This document shows positions 31,023 through 40,299 of a stretch of 64,000 bases of DNA, in pieces; position 1 is the stretch's first letter, and each line of letters starts with the position of its first letter. The position numbers and the translations under genes are program-made. Under the pieces are notes generated by a model. It searched no databases. It worked only from the letters and a program-made list of their open reading frames with translations, and was not told the DNA's origin. The stretch lies in assembly GCA_020832445.1 (NCBI GenBank), contig JAFIEO010000024.1, positions 109,929-173,928 of the forward strand, written 5' to 3'. Origin of the DNA: Paracoccaceae bacterium. Lineage in GTDB: Bacteria > Pseudomonadota > Alphaproteobacteria > Rhodobacterales > Rhodobacteraceae.

Positions 31023-31113
31023 CCAAGCGCGAATAACCGCAAAAAGCCAGTATACACCGGCCTTGTAATGTCACCTGACGCGTGGGCATGGCAGCGGTGT
31101 GGTGATGAAATGC

Positions 31114-31144
31114 AAAAGGCCCCGGAGGATGTCCGGGGCCTTTT
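31114..31144 (-). terminator. terminator of the DUF1127 gene (bidirectional form)
   Basis: AAAAGGCCCCGGA, a 5-base loop and TCCGGGGCCTTT form a near-perfect stem flanked by A and T runs, so it can act in both directions. It lies 40 bases downstream of the DUF1127 stop. Confidence 0.85.
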
Positions 31145-31183
31145 ACTTTCGTGTCTTGGGATGGTGCGACTCTGCGGTCCCCA

Positions 31184-31393
31184 TCAGCGTCCCATCAGGG
31201 CAACGTGGTCAATATCTGCGCGGGTCAGGCCGATATCTTCCAGCTCGCGATCGGTCAGCGCGTTCAGTTCGCGGCGTGTTACGCGTGCTTCGTTCCAGCT
31301 GCGCAGGCCGGCGAAGAAAGAACCGAAAGTCAGGGTTTGGAAACCGCTGAACACGCGATCAGCATGTGGGCGGCTTTGGGCGTAGAAGGACAT
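31184..31393 (-). CDS. DUF1127 domain small protein
   Basis: A 69-residue protein whose C-terminal half, VTRRELNALTDRELEDIGLTRADI, is the DUF1127 motif (arginine-rich short helix pair). Members in alphaproteobacteria are small, often abundant and linked to RNA turnover or phosphate and metabolic control, with CcaF1-like RNA-binding examples. The start MSFYAQ at 31393 was preferred to ATGs further upstream because GGAG lies 6 bases before it. A bidirectional terminator follows. The N-terminal half (SGFQTLTFGSFFAGLRSWNEA) is less conserved. Confidence 0.85.
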   Translation of the reverse strand: MSFYAQSRPHADRVFSGFQTLTFGSFFAGLRSWNEARVTRRELNALTDRELEDIGLTRADIDHVALMGR

Positions 31394-31623
31394 TGTCATC
31401 TCCGGTGGTGTATGTTCATAAACTGCCGCCATCTTGTGCGGACTATCGGGAGGTATGCCGTTTTCATGGGCATAACAACTATGGGAAATCGCAATCCCCC
31501 TATGATCTGGATGCATGACTGGGCGCGAATTGATCGCGGGATTGCCGAAAGGCTTGGCAGATGTTCGCGCTTCGTGCTAATGGGGTGAACAGACAGGCCC
31601 TTACACCCCGGAGAGAGACAGCC

Positions 31624-32130
31624 ATGCGCGTGATCGGCATTGACCCAGGCTTGCGCAACCTTGGCTGGGGCGTCATAGATGTGGATGGCGTGCGTCTGCG
31701 CCATGTGGGAAACGGCATCTGCCATTCGGACCCGAAGGCCACTTTGGCCGCGAGGCTGCTGGAATTGCATATCGGGCTGAGTGCCGTGATGGCCCGCTTT
31801 GCCCCTGACACTGCCGCCGTTGAACAGACATTCGTGAACAAGGATGCAGTCGCCACTTTGAAACTTGGCAGCGCGCGCGGTATTGCGTTGCTGGTGCCTG
31901 CGCAAGCGGGGCTGGTGGTGGGCGAATATGCCCCCAACGCGGTCAAGAAGGCCGTGGTCGGTGTGGGCAAGGCCGCGAAGGAACAGGTGGATCATATGGT
32001 GCGCATGCAACTGCCCGGCGTCGAGATTGAAGGGCCGGACGCGGCCGATGCGCTGGCCATCGCCATTTGCCATGCCTTTCATTGCCAGTCGGCGCGTCAA
32101 CTTGCGATCGCGGGGGGCGGCGCGCGATGA
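31624..32130 (+). CDS. ruvC: crossover junction endodeoxyribonuclease
   Basis: Holliday junction resolvase, 168 residues. Catalytic acidic residues are recognisable: D7 in [16 protein letters not shown] in [18 protein letters not shown], and the two Asp in [20 protein letters not shown] precedes the ATG at 31624. It is the first gene of ruvCAB; its stop overlaps the ruvA start by 4 bases (ATGA). Confidence 0.96.
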   Translation: MRVIGIDPGLRNLGWGVIDVDGVRLRHVGNGICHSDPKATLAARLLELHIGLSAVMARFAPDTAAVEQTFVNKDAVATLKLGSARGIALLVPAQAGLVVGEYAPNAVKKAVVGVGKAAKEQVDHMVRMQLPGVEIEGPDAADALAIAICHAFHCQSARQLAIAGGGAR

Positions 32131-32795
32131 TCGGCAAGCTGACGGGTGTGATTGACATGCGCGGGCAGGATCATGTGCTGCTGGATGTGCGCGGTGTGGG
32201 CTATATCGTATATGTATCGGACCGCACATTGATGGGGTTGCCGGGGCGGGGCGAAGTGGCGGCACTGTACACCGATCTGGTGGTGCGTGAAGATCTGCTG
32301 CAACTTTACGGGTTTCCCACATTGCTGGAAAAGGAATGGCACCGCGTGCTGACCTCGGTGCAAGGGGTGGGGGCGAAGGCGTCGCTGGCGATACTGGGCG
32401 CGCTGGGACCGGAAGGCGTGGCGCGTGCCATTGCATTGGGCGACAGCAGTGCCTTGCGCAAAGCCCCCGGTGTGGGGCCGAAACTGGCGCTGCGCATCGC
32501 CAATGAACTGAAGGACAAGGCGCCCGCATTGATGGCCGTGATGGAAACCGCGCCAGCCACTGCAAGCGCTGCTGCGCCGGATGCGGATTCCGCGCCCGTT
32601 CCCGCCACGCCCGCTGCCGCCCCCGTTCCGCTGCGCCCCAATGCCACCGCAGATGCAATGTCCGCGCTGACCAATCTGGGCTATGGGCCAAGTGATGCCG
32701 CGCGCGCCGTGGCCGAAGCGCAGGCCGTGGCCCCCGACGCAGACCCCGCCGCCCTGATCCGCGCAGCGTTGCGCCTGCTGGCCCCGAAAGGCTGA
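32127..32795 (+). CDS. ruvA: Holliday junction branch migration protein RuvA
   Basis: DNA-binding tetramer that loads RuvB on junctions; 222 residues, slightly longer than in E. coli. Domain I reads [31 protein letters not shown], the two helix-hairpin-helix motifs are [20 protein letters not shown] and [20 protein letters not shown], and a Pro/Ala-rich linker (about 145-180) leads to domain III ([19 protein letters not shown]). The ruvB start follows by 3 bases. Confidence 0.96.
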   Translation: MIGKLTGVIDMRGQDHVLLDVRGVGYIVYVSDRTLMGLPGRGEVAALYTDLVVREDLLQLYGFPTLLEKEWHRVLTSVQGVGAKASLAILGALGPEGVARAIALGDSSALRKAPGVGPKLALRIANELKDKAPALMAVMETAPATASAAAPDADSAPVPATPAAAPVPLRPNATADAMSALTNLGYGPSDAARAVAEAQAVAPDADPAALIRAALRLLAPKG

Positions 32796-32798
32796 CGA

Positions 32799-33836
32799 AT
32801 GACAACACCTGACCCGACATTGCGCGGCGCGGATATGGCGGGCGATCCGCCCGAACTGGACAAGGCGTTGCGCCCGCAGGGGCTGGACGAATTTATCGGC
32901 CAGCAGGAAGCGCGTTCCAACTTGCGGGTGTTCATCCAGTCTGCGCGTATGCGCGCGGAAGCCATGGATCATACGCTGTTTTATGGCCCGCCGGGCTTGG
33001 GCAAGACAACATTGGCGCAGATCATGGCGCGCGAACTGGGGGTGGGGTTTCGCATGACCTCTGGTCCGGTGATGGCCAAGGCGGGTGATCTGGCGGCCAT
33101 CCTGACCAATCTTGAAGCGCGCGATGTGTTGTTCATTGACGAAATCCACCGCCTGAATCCGGCTGTGGAAGAAGTGCTGTATCCCGCGATGGAAGATTAC
33201 CAGCTTGATCTGGTGATTGGCGAAGGGCCTGCCGCGCGCACTGTGCGCATTGAATTGCAGCCCTTTACGCTGGTGGGGGCCACCACGCGGCTGGGGCTTC
33301 TGACCACGCCCCTGCGCGACCGGTTCGGCATTCCCACACGGTTGCAATTCTATACCGAGGCAGAGTTATGCCAGATCGTGGCACGCGGCGCGCGCCTGTT
33401 GGGCGTGCCTGCCGATGATGACGGCGTGCGTGAAATTGCGCGGCGCGCGCGCGGCACACCGCGCATCGCGGGGCGGCTGTTGCGGCGGGTGGTTGATTTC
33501 GCGCTGGTCGAAGGGGACGGGACATTGACGCAGGCGCTGGCCGACAATGCGCTGACACGGCTGGGGGTGGACCATCTGGGCCTTGACGGTGCGGACCGGC
33601 GCTATCTGGTGTTGTTGGCCGAAAACTATGGCGGTGGGCCGGTGGGGGTGGAAACCATTGCCGCCGCACTGTCGGAATCGCGCGATGCCATTGAGGAGGT
33701 GATCGAGCCGTTCTTGTTGCAGCAGGGCCTGATTTCGCGCACGCCGCGCGGGCGTATGCTGGCGGCCAAAGCATGGGCACATCTGGGCCTGCCCGCGCCC
33801 GCGCCCCCCGACCAGGGGCGGTTGTTCGAGGGGTAG
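32799..33836 (+). CDS. ruvB: Holliday junction branch migration ATPase RuvB
   Basis: AAA+ motor of 345 residues. Walker A is [13 protein letters not shown], Walker B is [11 protein letters not shown], the sensor/arginine-finger region is [19 protein letters not shown], and the C-terminal winged helix contains [21 protein letters not shown]. Last gene of ruvCAB; a copy of the 185-base repeat follows. Confidence 0.97.
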   Translation: MTTPDPTLRGADMAGDPPELDKALRPQGLDEFIGQQEARSNLRVFIQSARMRAEAMDHTLFYGPPGLGKTTLAQIMARELGVGFRMTSGPVMAKAGDLAAILTNLEARDVLFIDEIHRLNPAVEEVLYPAMEDYQLDLVIGEGPAARTVRIELQPFTLVGATTRLGLLTTPLRDRFGIPTRLQFYTEAELCQIVARGARLLGVPADDDGVREIARRARGTPRIAGRLLRRVVDFALVEGDGTLTQALADNALTRLGVDHLGLDGADRRYLVLLAENYGGGPVGVETIAAALSESRDAIEEVIEPFLLQQGLISRTPRGRMLAAKAWAHLGLPAPAPPDQGRLFEG

Positions 33837-33870
33837 GGCGGTGATCTGTGTCAGGGGGACCGGGTGAAGG

Positions 33871-34055
33871 GGACGCGCAAAGGTGCGGAATCAAGGCCGT
33901 AGGCCGCCGCACCATCGGCGGGCCGTCCCGCGGCCTGCTGGTTCTGCCAATGTCGCGCCAAGCGCTTGATCGCAGGAGTGTGTTGCCAGCATAAAATGCG
34001 CCCCTATCACGCCGGACCGGCAGTCCCCGGCCCGCCGCTGGTGCGGGCTTCGCAG
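33871..34055 (+). repeat. 185-base dispersed element, copy C
   Basis: More diverged copy in the same orientation as copy B. It keeps GGCCGTAGGCCGCCGCACC, GGGCCGTCCCGCGGCCTGCT and GGCAGTCCCCGGCCCGCCGC followed by GCGGGCTTCGC. The internal arms (33916-33940 and 34017-34037) again can pair. It lies between ruvB and the end of the flavocytochrome gene. Confidence 0.65.
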
Positions 34056-34074
34056 GTAGCCCTGAACCTCCGCG

Positions 34075-35535
34075 TCAAACCACCCCCGCCAGCGCGGCAA
34101 ACCCCGCAACCAACGCCACAATAACGCCGCCTATGCCCAGAATATTGCGCGTGCGCGCGCGGTCCTGCCGTGACCGTGCGCCTGCGGCGTAGTCAAAACG
34201 TTCATAGATCACATTGGCCATGGGCATGCCCAGATCAAGCAGCGCGTCCGACACGGCCACCACCATGGGGCCGGGGCCGCAGATCAGGGCTTTGGTCCGG
34301 GCGGGGTCAAGCCCGTCCAGCATGTCGCGCAGCCGGTCCTGCGTCAGGCGACCGGCTAGAATATCGGGGGCTTCCGCGCCATCTTCGCAGGTCAGCCACA
34401 GGCGCAGATCCAGCGTGCGGGTGGCGGCGCGAATCTCCTTCAGACAGGCGAAATTTGGTGCAGCGCCAACCGCATAGGCCAGTCGCACAGGCCGCATGTC
34501 GCCGCGCACCACCATATCGCGCAAAATGCCCAACACCGGCGCAATCCCCACACCGCCGCCAATCAGAAGCACGGATTCGGGGTCATGGGCGTGCAGGCTG
34601 AATTCGCCATATGGCCCGTCAATGCCAATGCTTGCACCTTCGGGCAAGTCACCGATATGGTTGGTGAAATCGCCCGCTTCCTTGATCAGCAGGCTTAATC
34701 CGGGGCGGGCAGGGCTGTCGGCAATGGAAAACGGATGGTCAAACAAGGGAAAGCGGCGCGTGCCTTCGGTCATCCAGACAAACTGGCCAGCATGATAGGG
34801 CAGGGCAGGTGTGTTGCCCACTGGCTGTATGTCCAATTCCCACATGCGGTCTGCGCGCTTGGACACGGATGCCAGCCGCCATGGCTGGCGGTGCAGCCTT
34901 GCCCACCGCCATCCGTATAGAATGGCCATGACCGCAAGCACCGCCGCGCCAAGTGCCCACCAAAACACGGCCACCGGCCCTTGCGCGCTGAAACGCCCGA
35001 CAGCGATGGCATGATGCAGCCCGCCAAACACCGCCACCAGCCCCAGCACAACATGCACGCCGCGCCATGCCTCATAGGGCCAAGGCAGGCGGTCACGCAG
35101 GATGGAGCTGGCAATCAGCACCACCAGCGCGCCCAATGCCACCATACCGGTCAGATAGGCAGGATCACTCAGGTAGAATTGCAGCCGCAGCCAGCCCAGT
35201 TCGGGGTTTTGCGCCCATGTCGGCCAGATATAGGCCAGCGGGTGCAGCACCACGGCAAGCGCCACCCATGACGCGGCCAGTTTGTGAAACCCCATGATCT
35301 TGTCGATGCCCAGCTTGCCCGAAACCCCCTCGAACCGGCCCGATGTGACGAACTGCACGGCCATGCCCAACAGCGCAATCATCCCCATCGCTGCGGCGGC
35401 ATATTCCCACATTGCGGCGGGCGCGACACGTTGGGTCAGCGCAAGCGCCAGCGGCAGGGCGGCGGCCAGAACATAGACCAGCGCAAGGCCGGGGCCTGAC
35501 AGGCGAAGGGCGGAGAGGGTGTTTGCGTGCGACAT
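34075..35535 (-). CDS. ferric-reductase-like membrane flavocytochrome
   Basis: A 486-residue protein with a six-helix ferric-reductase-type haem domain (about 10-210) carrying paired histidines in MGFHKL and VLHPLAYIW and in RGVHVVLG and GGLHHAIAVG, expected to bind two b haems. An FAD domain follows with HPFSIADSP (H267), then an NAD-binding domain with GGGVGIAPVLGILRD and ICGPGPM, so it can move electrons from NADH through FAD and haem across the membrane. Unusually, it ends with an extra membrane helix (RNILGIGGVIVALVAGFAAL). The start MSHANTLSAL at 35535 suits the family; an in-frame start at 35640 would cover the divergent promoter. Confidence 0.85.
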   Translation of the reverse strand: MSHANTLSALRLSGPGLALVYVLAAALPLALALTQRVAPAAMWEYAAAAMGMIALLGMAVQFVTSGRFEGVSGKLGIDKIMGFHKLAASWVALAVVLHPLAYIWPTWAQNPELGWLRLQFYLSDPAYLTGMVALGALVVLIASSILRDRLPWPYEAWRGVHVVLGLVAVFGGLHHAIAVGRFSAQGPVAVFWWALGAAVLAVMAILYGWRWARLHRQPWRLASVSKRADRMWELDIQPVGNTPALPYHAGQFVWMTEGTRRFPLFDHPFSIADSPARPGLSLLIKEAGDFTNHIGDLPEGASIGIDGPYGEFSLHAHDPESVLLIGGGVGIAPVLGILRDMVVRGDMRPVRLAYAVGAAPNFACLKEIRAATRTLDLRLWLTCEDGAEAPDILAGRLTQDRLRDMLDGLDPARTKALICGPGPMVVAVSDALLDLGMPMANVIYERFDYAAGARSRQDRARTRNILGIGGVIVALVAGFAALAGVV

Positions 35536-35592
35536 GGCGTGAAATGAAATCCTGTTTTCGGCCAGCATGCAGCGTGAAAGTTTACATCTGCC

Positions 35593-35606
35593 ATGATGCA
35601 GATCAA
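35593..35606. promoter_or_regulatory. FNR/FnrL-like box in the divergent promoter
   Basis: ATGATGCAGATCAA differs by one base from the FNR/FnrL consensus TTGAT-N4-ATCAA. It lies inside a 9-bp perfect inverted repeat TCTGCCATG/CATGGCAGA (35588-35617). It is 58 bases upstream of the flavocytochrome start and 61 bases upstream of the cytochrome start, so it could govern both. Confidence 0.6.
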
Positions 35607-35666
35607 GCATGGCAGAGGGCCTGCATGTTACCCTTAGCATAGAGAACGCAAAAAAGGGGGGACCAG

Positions 35667-36740
35667 ATGCGCCTTATTTCGGTTTTGATCCTGATGATCG
35701 CAGTTGTTGCGCCAGCGCAGTCGCGTGCCGATGATCTGGTCGGGTTGGAGCGGCTGATTGCGGCATGGCTGAATTCGCCGCATGGGGATTATCATTCCCT
35801 GTCGTTTACCTACTGGAACGAACAAGGGGAGGTGCCCGAAAACTGCGCCATGTGCCATTCCGAAACGGGGTTTCTGGACTTTCTGGGTGCGGATGGCAGC
35901 GCGGCAGGCGCGGTGCACAGCCCCGGTGTGATCAATTCGCCCATTGGCTGCGTGGCCTGTCACACGGCAGAAGCGCATGCGCTGGACGCGGTGACATTCC
36001 CGTCCGGCGTGGAGGTTCAGGATCTGGGCGCATCGGCCACCTGCATGGTCTGCCATCAGGGCCGGCAATCGGGCGACCAGATCGCGGCGCGCGTGGACGG
36101 GCTGGACCCGGATTCCGTGTCAGATGATCTGGCTTTTGTGAATATTCATTATGCGGCGTCCGCGGCTACGATGCTGGGTGCGCAGGCGGGGCCGGGCTAT
36201 CAGTATTCGGGGCGCAATTATGCGGGGCGTTTCATGCATGTGCCCGGCGCCGATACCTGTGTGGCCTGCCATGACGCGCACAGCACCGCAGTTGAAACCG
36301 ATGGTTGCCTGACCTGCCATCAGGGGGTGACGGAAATTCGCGACATCCGCACCCAGCACCGCGACTTTGCCGGAACGGGTGACAGGTCCGGTGGTATTCA
36401 TAGTGAAATCATGGCATTGCAGGGCGAACTTCTTGTAGCTATCCGTGCGTATGCGGCGCAGGTCGCGGGCACGCCCATCGCCTATGTGTCGCGCCATCCG
36501 TATTTCTTTGTCGATCCTGATGGCGCGGGTGCGTTGCCCTTTGATCAGGCAACGCGCGACAACCGCTACCAGTCATGGACGCCGCGTTTGCTGAAAGCCG
36601 CCTATAATTATCAGGTGGCCGCAAAAGACCCCGGCGGATATGTGCATAACCCGCGCTATATTCTGCAAATCCTGTATGACAGCCTGCATGACCTTTCCCA
36701 GCAGGTAGAGATTGACATGTCGGGTATGTCGCGCCCGTAA
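35667..36740 (+). CDS. periplasmic pentaheme c-type cytochrome
   Basis: A 357-residue secreted protein. An N-terminal signal peptide (LISVLILMIAVVAPAQSRA) is followed by five CXXCH haem c sites at residues 60-64, 95-99, 126-130, 198-202 and 214-218 (CAMCH, CVACH, CMVCH, CVACH, CLTCH). The C-terminal 130 residues lack haem motifs and contain an unusual HPYFFVDPDGAG stretch. I do not recognise a named family. The gene is divergent from a flavocytochrome and shares its putative FNR box, suggesting a periplasmic electron carrier or reductase used at low oxygen. The start at 35667 follows AAGGGGGG. Confidence 0.85.
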   Translation: MRLISVLILMIAVVAPAQSRADDLVGLERLIAAWLNSPHGDYHSLSFTYWNEQGEVPENCAMCHSETGFLDFLGADGSAAGAVHSPGVINSPIGCVACHTAEAHALDAVTFPSGVEVQDLGASATCMVCHQGRQSGDQIAARVDGLDPDSVSDDLAFVNIHYAASAATMLGAQAGPGYQYSGRNYAGRFMHVPGADTCVACHDAHSTAVETDGCLTCHQGVTEIRDIRTQHRDFAGTGDRSGGIHSEIMALQGELLVAIRAYAAQVAGTPIAYVSRHPYFFVDPDGAGALPFDQATRDNRYQSWTPRLLKAAYNYQVAAKDPGGYVHNPRYILQILYDSLHDLSQQVEIDMSGMSRP

Positions 36741-36747
36741 GGGCTGA

Positions 36748-37677
36748 TCAGTCCAGTGCCGCAAGGATGGCGCGTGCCTGCGCGCTGTCGCGGTCCATCT
36801 GGGCAATCAATGCCTCAAGGCTGTCGAATTTCACCTCGTCGCGCAGATGTTCGACAAGGGCCACTGACAGATGGGCATCATACAGATCGCCGGAAAAATC
36901 GAACAGGAAGTTTTCCAGATTGGGCTGGTTTTGCCCGAACATTGGCCGCACGCCCATGGACGCAACGCCGCCATAGCGCCCCTGATGGGGGCCTGTCAGC
37001 ACATCGACCTGCACCGCGTAAACCCCGAATCGCGGTGGGTGCAGGCCCGCAATGGACATGTTCGCGGTGGGATACCCCAGCCTGCGTCCGCGCTTTTCGC
37101 CATGCAGCACAACCCCGTCAATGCGGTGCCAATGGCCCAGCATGCGCGCGGCGTCGCGCGGGCGGCCATCGCTTAGCGCCGTGCGGATGGCGGTTGATGA
37201 ATAGACCGCATTGCTGTCACGCAGCAGGGGCGCAACTGTGACGTCAAAGCCCAGATCGCGGCCGTATTGCGCCAGATCTTCGGCTGTGCCCTTGCGGCCC
37301 TTGCCAAAACAGAAATCCGCGCCGATCACGACATGGGACACGCCAAGGCCCTGATGCAGCACCACTTGCGCAAAGTCCTGCGGCGAAAAGCCCGACAATT
37401 CTGCCCCAAACGGCAGTTGATACAGGCATGACACCCCCATGCGCGCCAGGCGGTTCGCGCGGGATTCAGCGTTCATCAGCCGGAACGGGGGGGCAGCGGG
37501 GGCGAAATATTCGCGCGGATGGGGTTCAAACGTGACAATGCCCAAGGGGGCATCTTCGCGGCGTGCAAGGTCGATGACTGTCTGGTGGCCCAGATGCACA
37601 CCGTCGAAATTGCCCATTGCGACGGATGCGCCCTTGCAGGCTGTGTCCAGCGATGTCCAGTGGTTTACAATACGCAT
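36748..37677 (-). CDS. ribF: bifunctional riboflavin kinase / FAD synthetase
   Basis: Makes FMN and FAD from riboflavin and ATP. It has 309 residues. The N-terminal nucleotidyltransferase domain has VAMGNFDGVHLGHQTVID and FGKGRKGTAEDL; the C-terminal flavokinase domain has GRRLGYPTANMSIAGLHPPRFGVYAV and the FLFDFSGDLYD block. AGGGGACAG precedes the ATG at 37677; a longer frame reaching 37758 is less likely. The end lies 7 bases from the end of the convergent cytochrome gene. Confidence 0.95.
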   Translation of the reverse strand: MRIVNHWTSLDTACKGASVAMGNFDGVHLGHQTVIDLARREDAPLGIVTFEPHPREYFAPAAPPFRLMNAESRANRLARMGVSCLYQLPFGAELSGFSPQDFAQVVLHQGLGVSHVVIGADFCFGKGRKGTAEDLAQYGRDLGFDVTVAPLLRDSNAVYSSTAIRTALSDGRPRDAARMLGHWHRIDGVVLHGEKRGRRLGYPTANMSIAGLHPPRFGVYAVQVDVLTGPHQGRYGGVASMGVRPMFGQNQPNLENFLFDFSGDLYDAHLSVALVEHLRDEVKFDSLEALIAQMDRDSAQARAILAALD

Positions 37678-37717
37678 CTGTCCCCTGCGGGACGCGATGG
37701 CGCGCATGCATCCCGAC

Positions 37718-38176
37718 TTAGTCGAATTTCCGGCTGGGTGCCAAGACTGTAGCTTCACCCTTCAGAACAGTCGTATTGCCTACACTGCACCGACAATCAA
37801 GGGTGACGCGGCGCTTGCCGTAATCAATGGTCAGAACCGTGACTTCGGCCAGCACAACATCACCGGGGCGCACGGGGGCCATGAATTTCAGGCTTTGGCC
37901 CATATAGATGGTGCCATGACCGGGCAGCTGTTCGCCGATTACAGCGGAAATCAGGCCAGCGGTCAGCATACCATGGGCAATGCGCCCTTCGAATATGGTG
38001 TCCTGCGCATAGGATTCGTCCAGATGCACGGGATTGCGGTCTGTGGACACTTCGGCAAAAAGTTCAATATCGCGGTCGGTGACTTCCTTGCGCAAATGGC
38101 GCGTCATGCCGATTTCCAGATCTTCGATACAGATCGTGCCGCGCGGAAAATTGTCATTCATGCTATGGTCCAACAT
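37718..38176 (-). CDS. MaoC-like dehydratase, (R)-specific enoyl-CoA hydratase type
   Basis: A hotdog-fold protein of 152 residues. The hydratase-2 motif is visible as AEVSTDRNPVHLDESYAQDT with Asp and His in the catalytic arrangement (D-x4-H spacing), followed by FEGRIAHGMLTAGLIS, typical of PhaJ/MaoC proteins that hydrate trans-2-enoyl-CoA to (R)-3-hydroxyacyl-CoA. The ATG at 38176 is preceded by GAAGGG; the adjacent GTG is less likely. It precedes ribF on the same strand by 40 bases. A palindrome lies upstream at 38260. Confidence 0.85.
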   Translation of the reverse strand: MLDHSMNDNFPRGTICIEDLEIGMTRHLRKEVTDRDIELFAEVSTDRNPVHLDESYAQDTIFEGRIAHGMLTAGLISAVIGEQLPGHGTIYMGQSLKFMAPVRPGDVVLAEVTVLTIDYGKRRVTLDCRCSVGNTTVLKGEATVLAPSRKFD

Positions 38177-38259
38177 CACTGCATACCCTTCGTCGTGTCG
38201 AATCTGACGTTTTGTTGCAGTGCAGCATTAGCCGATATCGTGCTTATGCGCAACATGCA

Positions 38260-38277
38260 TTGGAATTTTAATTCCAA
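38260..38277. promoter_or_regulatory. palindromic operator candidate upstream of the MaoC gene
   Basis: Perfect 8-bp arms TTGGAATT and AATTCCAA around a 2-base centre, in A/T-rich sequence 84 bases before the MaoC-type start. The form fits a dimeric repressor site. The binding protein is unknown. Confidence 0.5.
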
Positions 38278-38340
38278 GAAGTGATGTTTGCGGTAATTTT
38301 ATTGCGATGCCTATTTGTAGCGATCCCCTGCTGAAATGCA

Positions 38341-38368
38341 ACAGGCCGGGCATCGCAGCCCGGCCTGT
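38341..38368 (-). terminator. hairpin after the HAD phosphatase gene
   Basis: Perfect 11-bp stem ACAGGCCGGGC/GCCCGGCCTGT with a 6-base loop, 21 bases beyond the stop of the HAD gene on the minus strand. The following T-tract is weak (TTGCATTT), so termination may be partial. Confidence 0.6.
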
Positions 38369-38388
38369 GTCTGGTGGTGTAAGGCGTG

Positions 38389-39270
38389 TCAGCCCAGATA
38401 GGGGATTGCGAAACGGGGGTGCAGTCCCTTTTCGGCCAGCCAGGCTTGCAGGCGGGCGGGGTCGGGCGCGGCAGGGTCGGGACCGAATTCGGCGGCGGCC
38501 AGACCGCTGGTCACGAATATTGTGTCGATCCCTTCGGATATACCGCCCTGAACATCGGTGTGGATGCCATCGCCAATCGCTATCACGCGGTCATTCGAAA
38601 ATTTCAGCCCAAGCCGAGCTGCATATCTGCGCGACAGGTCATAAGCGGGGGGGTGCGGTTTGCCGAAATACAGCACTTCGCCGCCCATTTCCGTGTATAG
38701 CTGCGCGATCGACCCCGCGCAGTAGATCCGCTTGTCGCCGTAATCGACCACCAGATCGGGGTTGGCGCACAGCATTTTCAGCCCGCGCACCTTGGCCGAT
38801 AGCAACCGCCCACGATAATCTTCGGGGGTGTCTGATATGTCGTCAAAGGGACCTGTGCAGACGATCCCTTCGGCGTCGTCAAATCCGACGCGTGTGATGG
38901 GGGTGTGATCCGCCGCCCAGTCGGGCAGGTTCAGAAACAGGTCGTCATCCTTGGACGGGCCAAGATGCCAGACCTTGCGCCCCACAGCACCTGTCAGCAT
39001 GGCTTCCTGTGTTGCATCGCCAGATGTTACAATACCGTCATAGGCATCGCGCGACAGGCCCATTTCATCCAGCCGCGCCTGCACGGATGCAGCGGTGCGC
39101 GGCGCATTCGTCAACAGCAACACCCGCCCCCCCTGCGCACGAAACGCACATAGCGCGGCTTGCGCGCGGCCATGAATGGTGCGCCCGTTATGCACGCAAC
39201 CCCACAGATCAACCAGCGCGAGTTCGTATTGCGCCGCGATCTGGTCAAACCCTGTCAGCAGGCGGGTCAT
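38389..39270 (-). CDS. HAD-superfamily hydrolase, TIGR01459 type
   Basis: A 293-residue HAD phosphatase of the subfamily IIA (NagD-like). Motif I region is LALVDLWGCVHNGRTIHGRA, motif II VLLLTNAPRT, and the cap is followed by FGKPHPPAYDLSRRY and the acidic motif VIAIGDGIHTDVQGG. These enzymes dephosphorylate small metabolites; the substrate is unknown. Its ATG overlaps the stop of the pyrophosphatase gene upstream (ATGA at 39267-39270), so both are co-translated. Confidence 0.88.
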   Translation of the reverse strand: MTRLLTGFDQIAAQYELALVDLWGCVHNGRTIHGRAQAALCAFRAQGGRVLLLTNAPRTAASVQARLDEMGLSRDAYDGIVTSGDATQEAMLTGAVGRKVWHLGPSKDDDLFLNLPDWAADHTPITRVGFDDAEGIVCTGPFDDISDTPEDYRGRLLSAKVRGLKMLCANPDLVVDYGDKRIYCAGSIAQLYTEMGGEVLYFGKPHPPAYDLSRRYAARLGLKFSNDRVIAIGDGIHTDVQGGISEGIDTIFVTSGLAAAEFGPDPAAPDPARLQAWLAEKGLHPRFAIPYLG

Positions 39271-40184
39271 AGCGCCAGCACCGGAATGATCTGTTTCTTG
39301 CGGCTCATGACGCCGGGCAGAACCACGCTGTCGCCTGTCGCCTCCACCCCGAAGGATTTTTTCGCAAGCGCGCGTGTCAGGTCATTGGGCAGCAACAGCG
39401 TGGCTTCTTCATTCAGAATGTCCACGATAAACAGCAGCACCTGATCCGCGCCATCTTCGCGCGCGACAGAGTCCATGCTGGCCATCAGGCTGTCCTTGCG
39501 GGCCAGAACCTGCGCGGGGGCTGTGGTTTCCAGAACGGACACGCGGAATTTCTTGCCATCCACATCAAAATTCTTGGAATCCATGCGCAGCAATTCGGCA
39601 TCGCTGAAGCCGGAGACATCGGATTTTGCGGCAAACATGGCGCTGGCCAACGCGCCCATATCCACGCCCAGATCATCGGCCAGCGCGTGGGCAATAGCGC
39701 GGTCGGTCTGGGTGGTGGTAGGCGAGCGGAATTCAAGCGTGTCCGACAGGATGCATGACAGCATCACCCCCTTGATGGCGCGCGGGGCCTGCGCCATGTG
39801 CTTGCCGATCAATTCATACATGATGGTGGCCGTGCAGGCCAGCGGGCGCATGGTAATGTCGATAGGCCCTTTGGTTTCCAGCCCGCCCACAAGTTTGTGG
39901 TGGTCAATGATGGCGCGGATATCGGCGTCATTGATGGTGGCGGGCAACTCGGCTGGGTTGTTGGTGTCGACAATCACCACCGGCGTGCCTGCGGGCAGGT
40001 CGGTCAGGATGTCGGGCTGGGGGATGCCCCAATGCTCCAGCACGAATTTCGCTTCTGAATTGGGTTGGCCCAGCAGCACGGCCTGCGCGGGCGTGTCCTG
40101 AACCTGCGACAGATACCACGCCCAGATCAGTGGCGAGCCGGTCGAATCAGTATCGGGGGAGAAATGGCCAAAGACTTTAATCAT
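39267..40184 (-). CDS. ppaC: manganese-dependent inorganic pyrophosphatase (family II)
   Basis: Hydrolyses pyrophosphate to drive biosynthesis. The 305-residue DHH-type enzyme has VFGHFSPDTDSTGSPL (first metal motif), VIVDTNNPAELP, IRAIIDHHKLVGG (DHH metal-binding motif) and TATIMYELIG. The C-terminal DHHA2 domain ends with LPGVMSRKKQIIPVL, where RKKQ is the phosphate-binding signature. The start at 40184 gives the family N-terminus (IKVFGH); a longer frame upstream is unlikely. Confidence 0.93.
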   Translation of the reverse strand: MIKVFGHFSPDTDSTGSPLIWAWYLSQVQDTPAQAVLLGQPNSEAKFVLEHWGIPQPDILTDLPAGTPVVIVDTNNPAELPATINDADIRAIIDHHKLVGGLETKGPIDITMRPLACTATIMYELIGKHMAQAPRAIKGVMLSCILSDTLEFRSPTTTQTDRAIAHALADDLGVDMGALASAMFAAKSDVSGFSDAELLRMDSKNFDVDGKKFRVSVLETTAPAQVLARKDSLMASMDSVAREDGADQVLLFIVDILNEEATLLLPNDLTRALAKKSFGVEATGDSVVLPGVMSRKKQIIPVLAL

Positions 40185-40299
40185 GTTGAAGGTCCGCATG
40201 TTGGGCTGTGATGGTTTCGCGCGGCTTATACCGCCGCAGCGCCGCATTGTCACGCAGGCGGTAGTAGACAGTGCCGGTTAAGGCATTGGTCAGCTTTTC

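Noticed and set aside
30870..31385. Long frame across the 185-base repeat copy B and the terminator
   Set aside because: The frame crosses a strong hairpin terminator and repeat sequence and overlaps the DUF1127 gene on the other strand.
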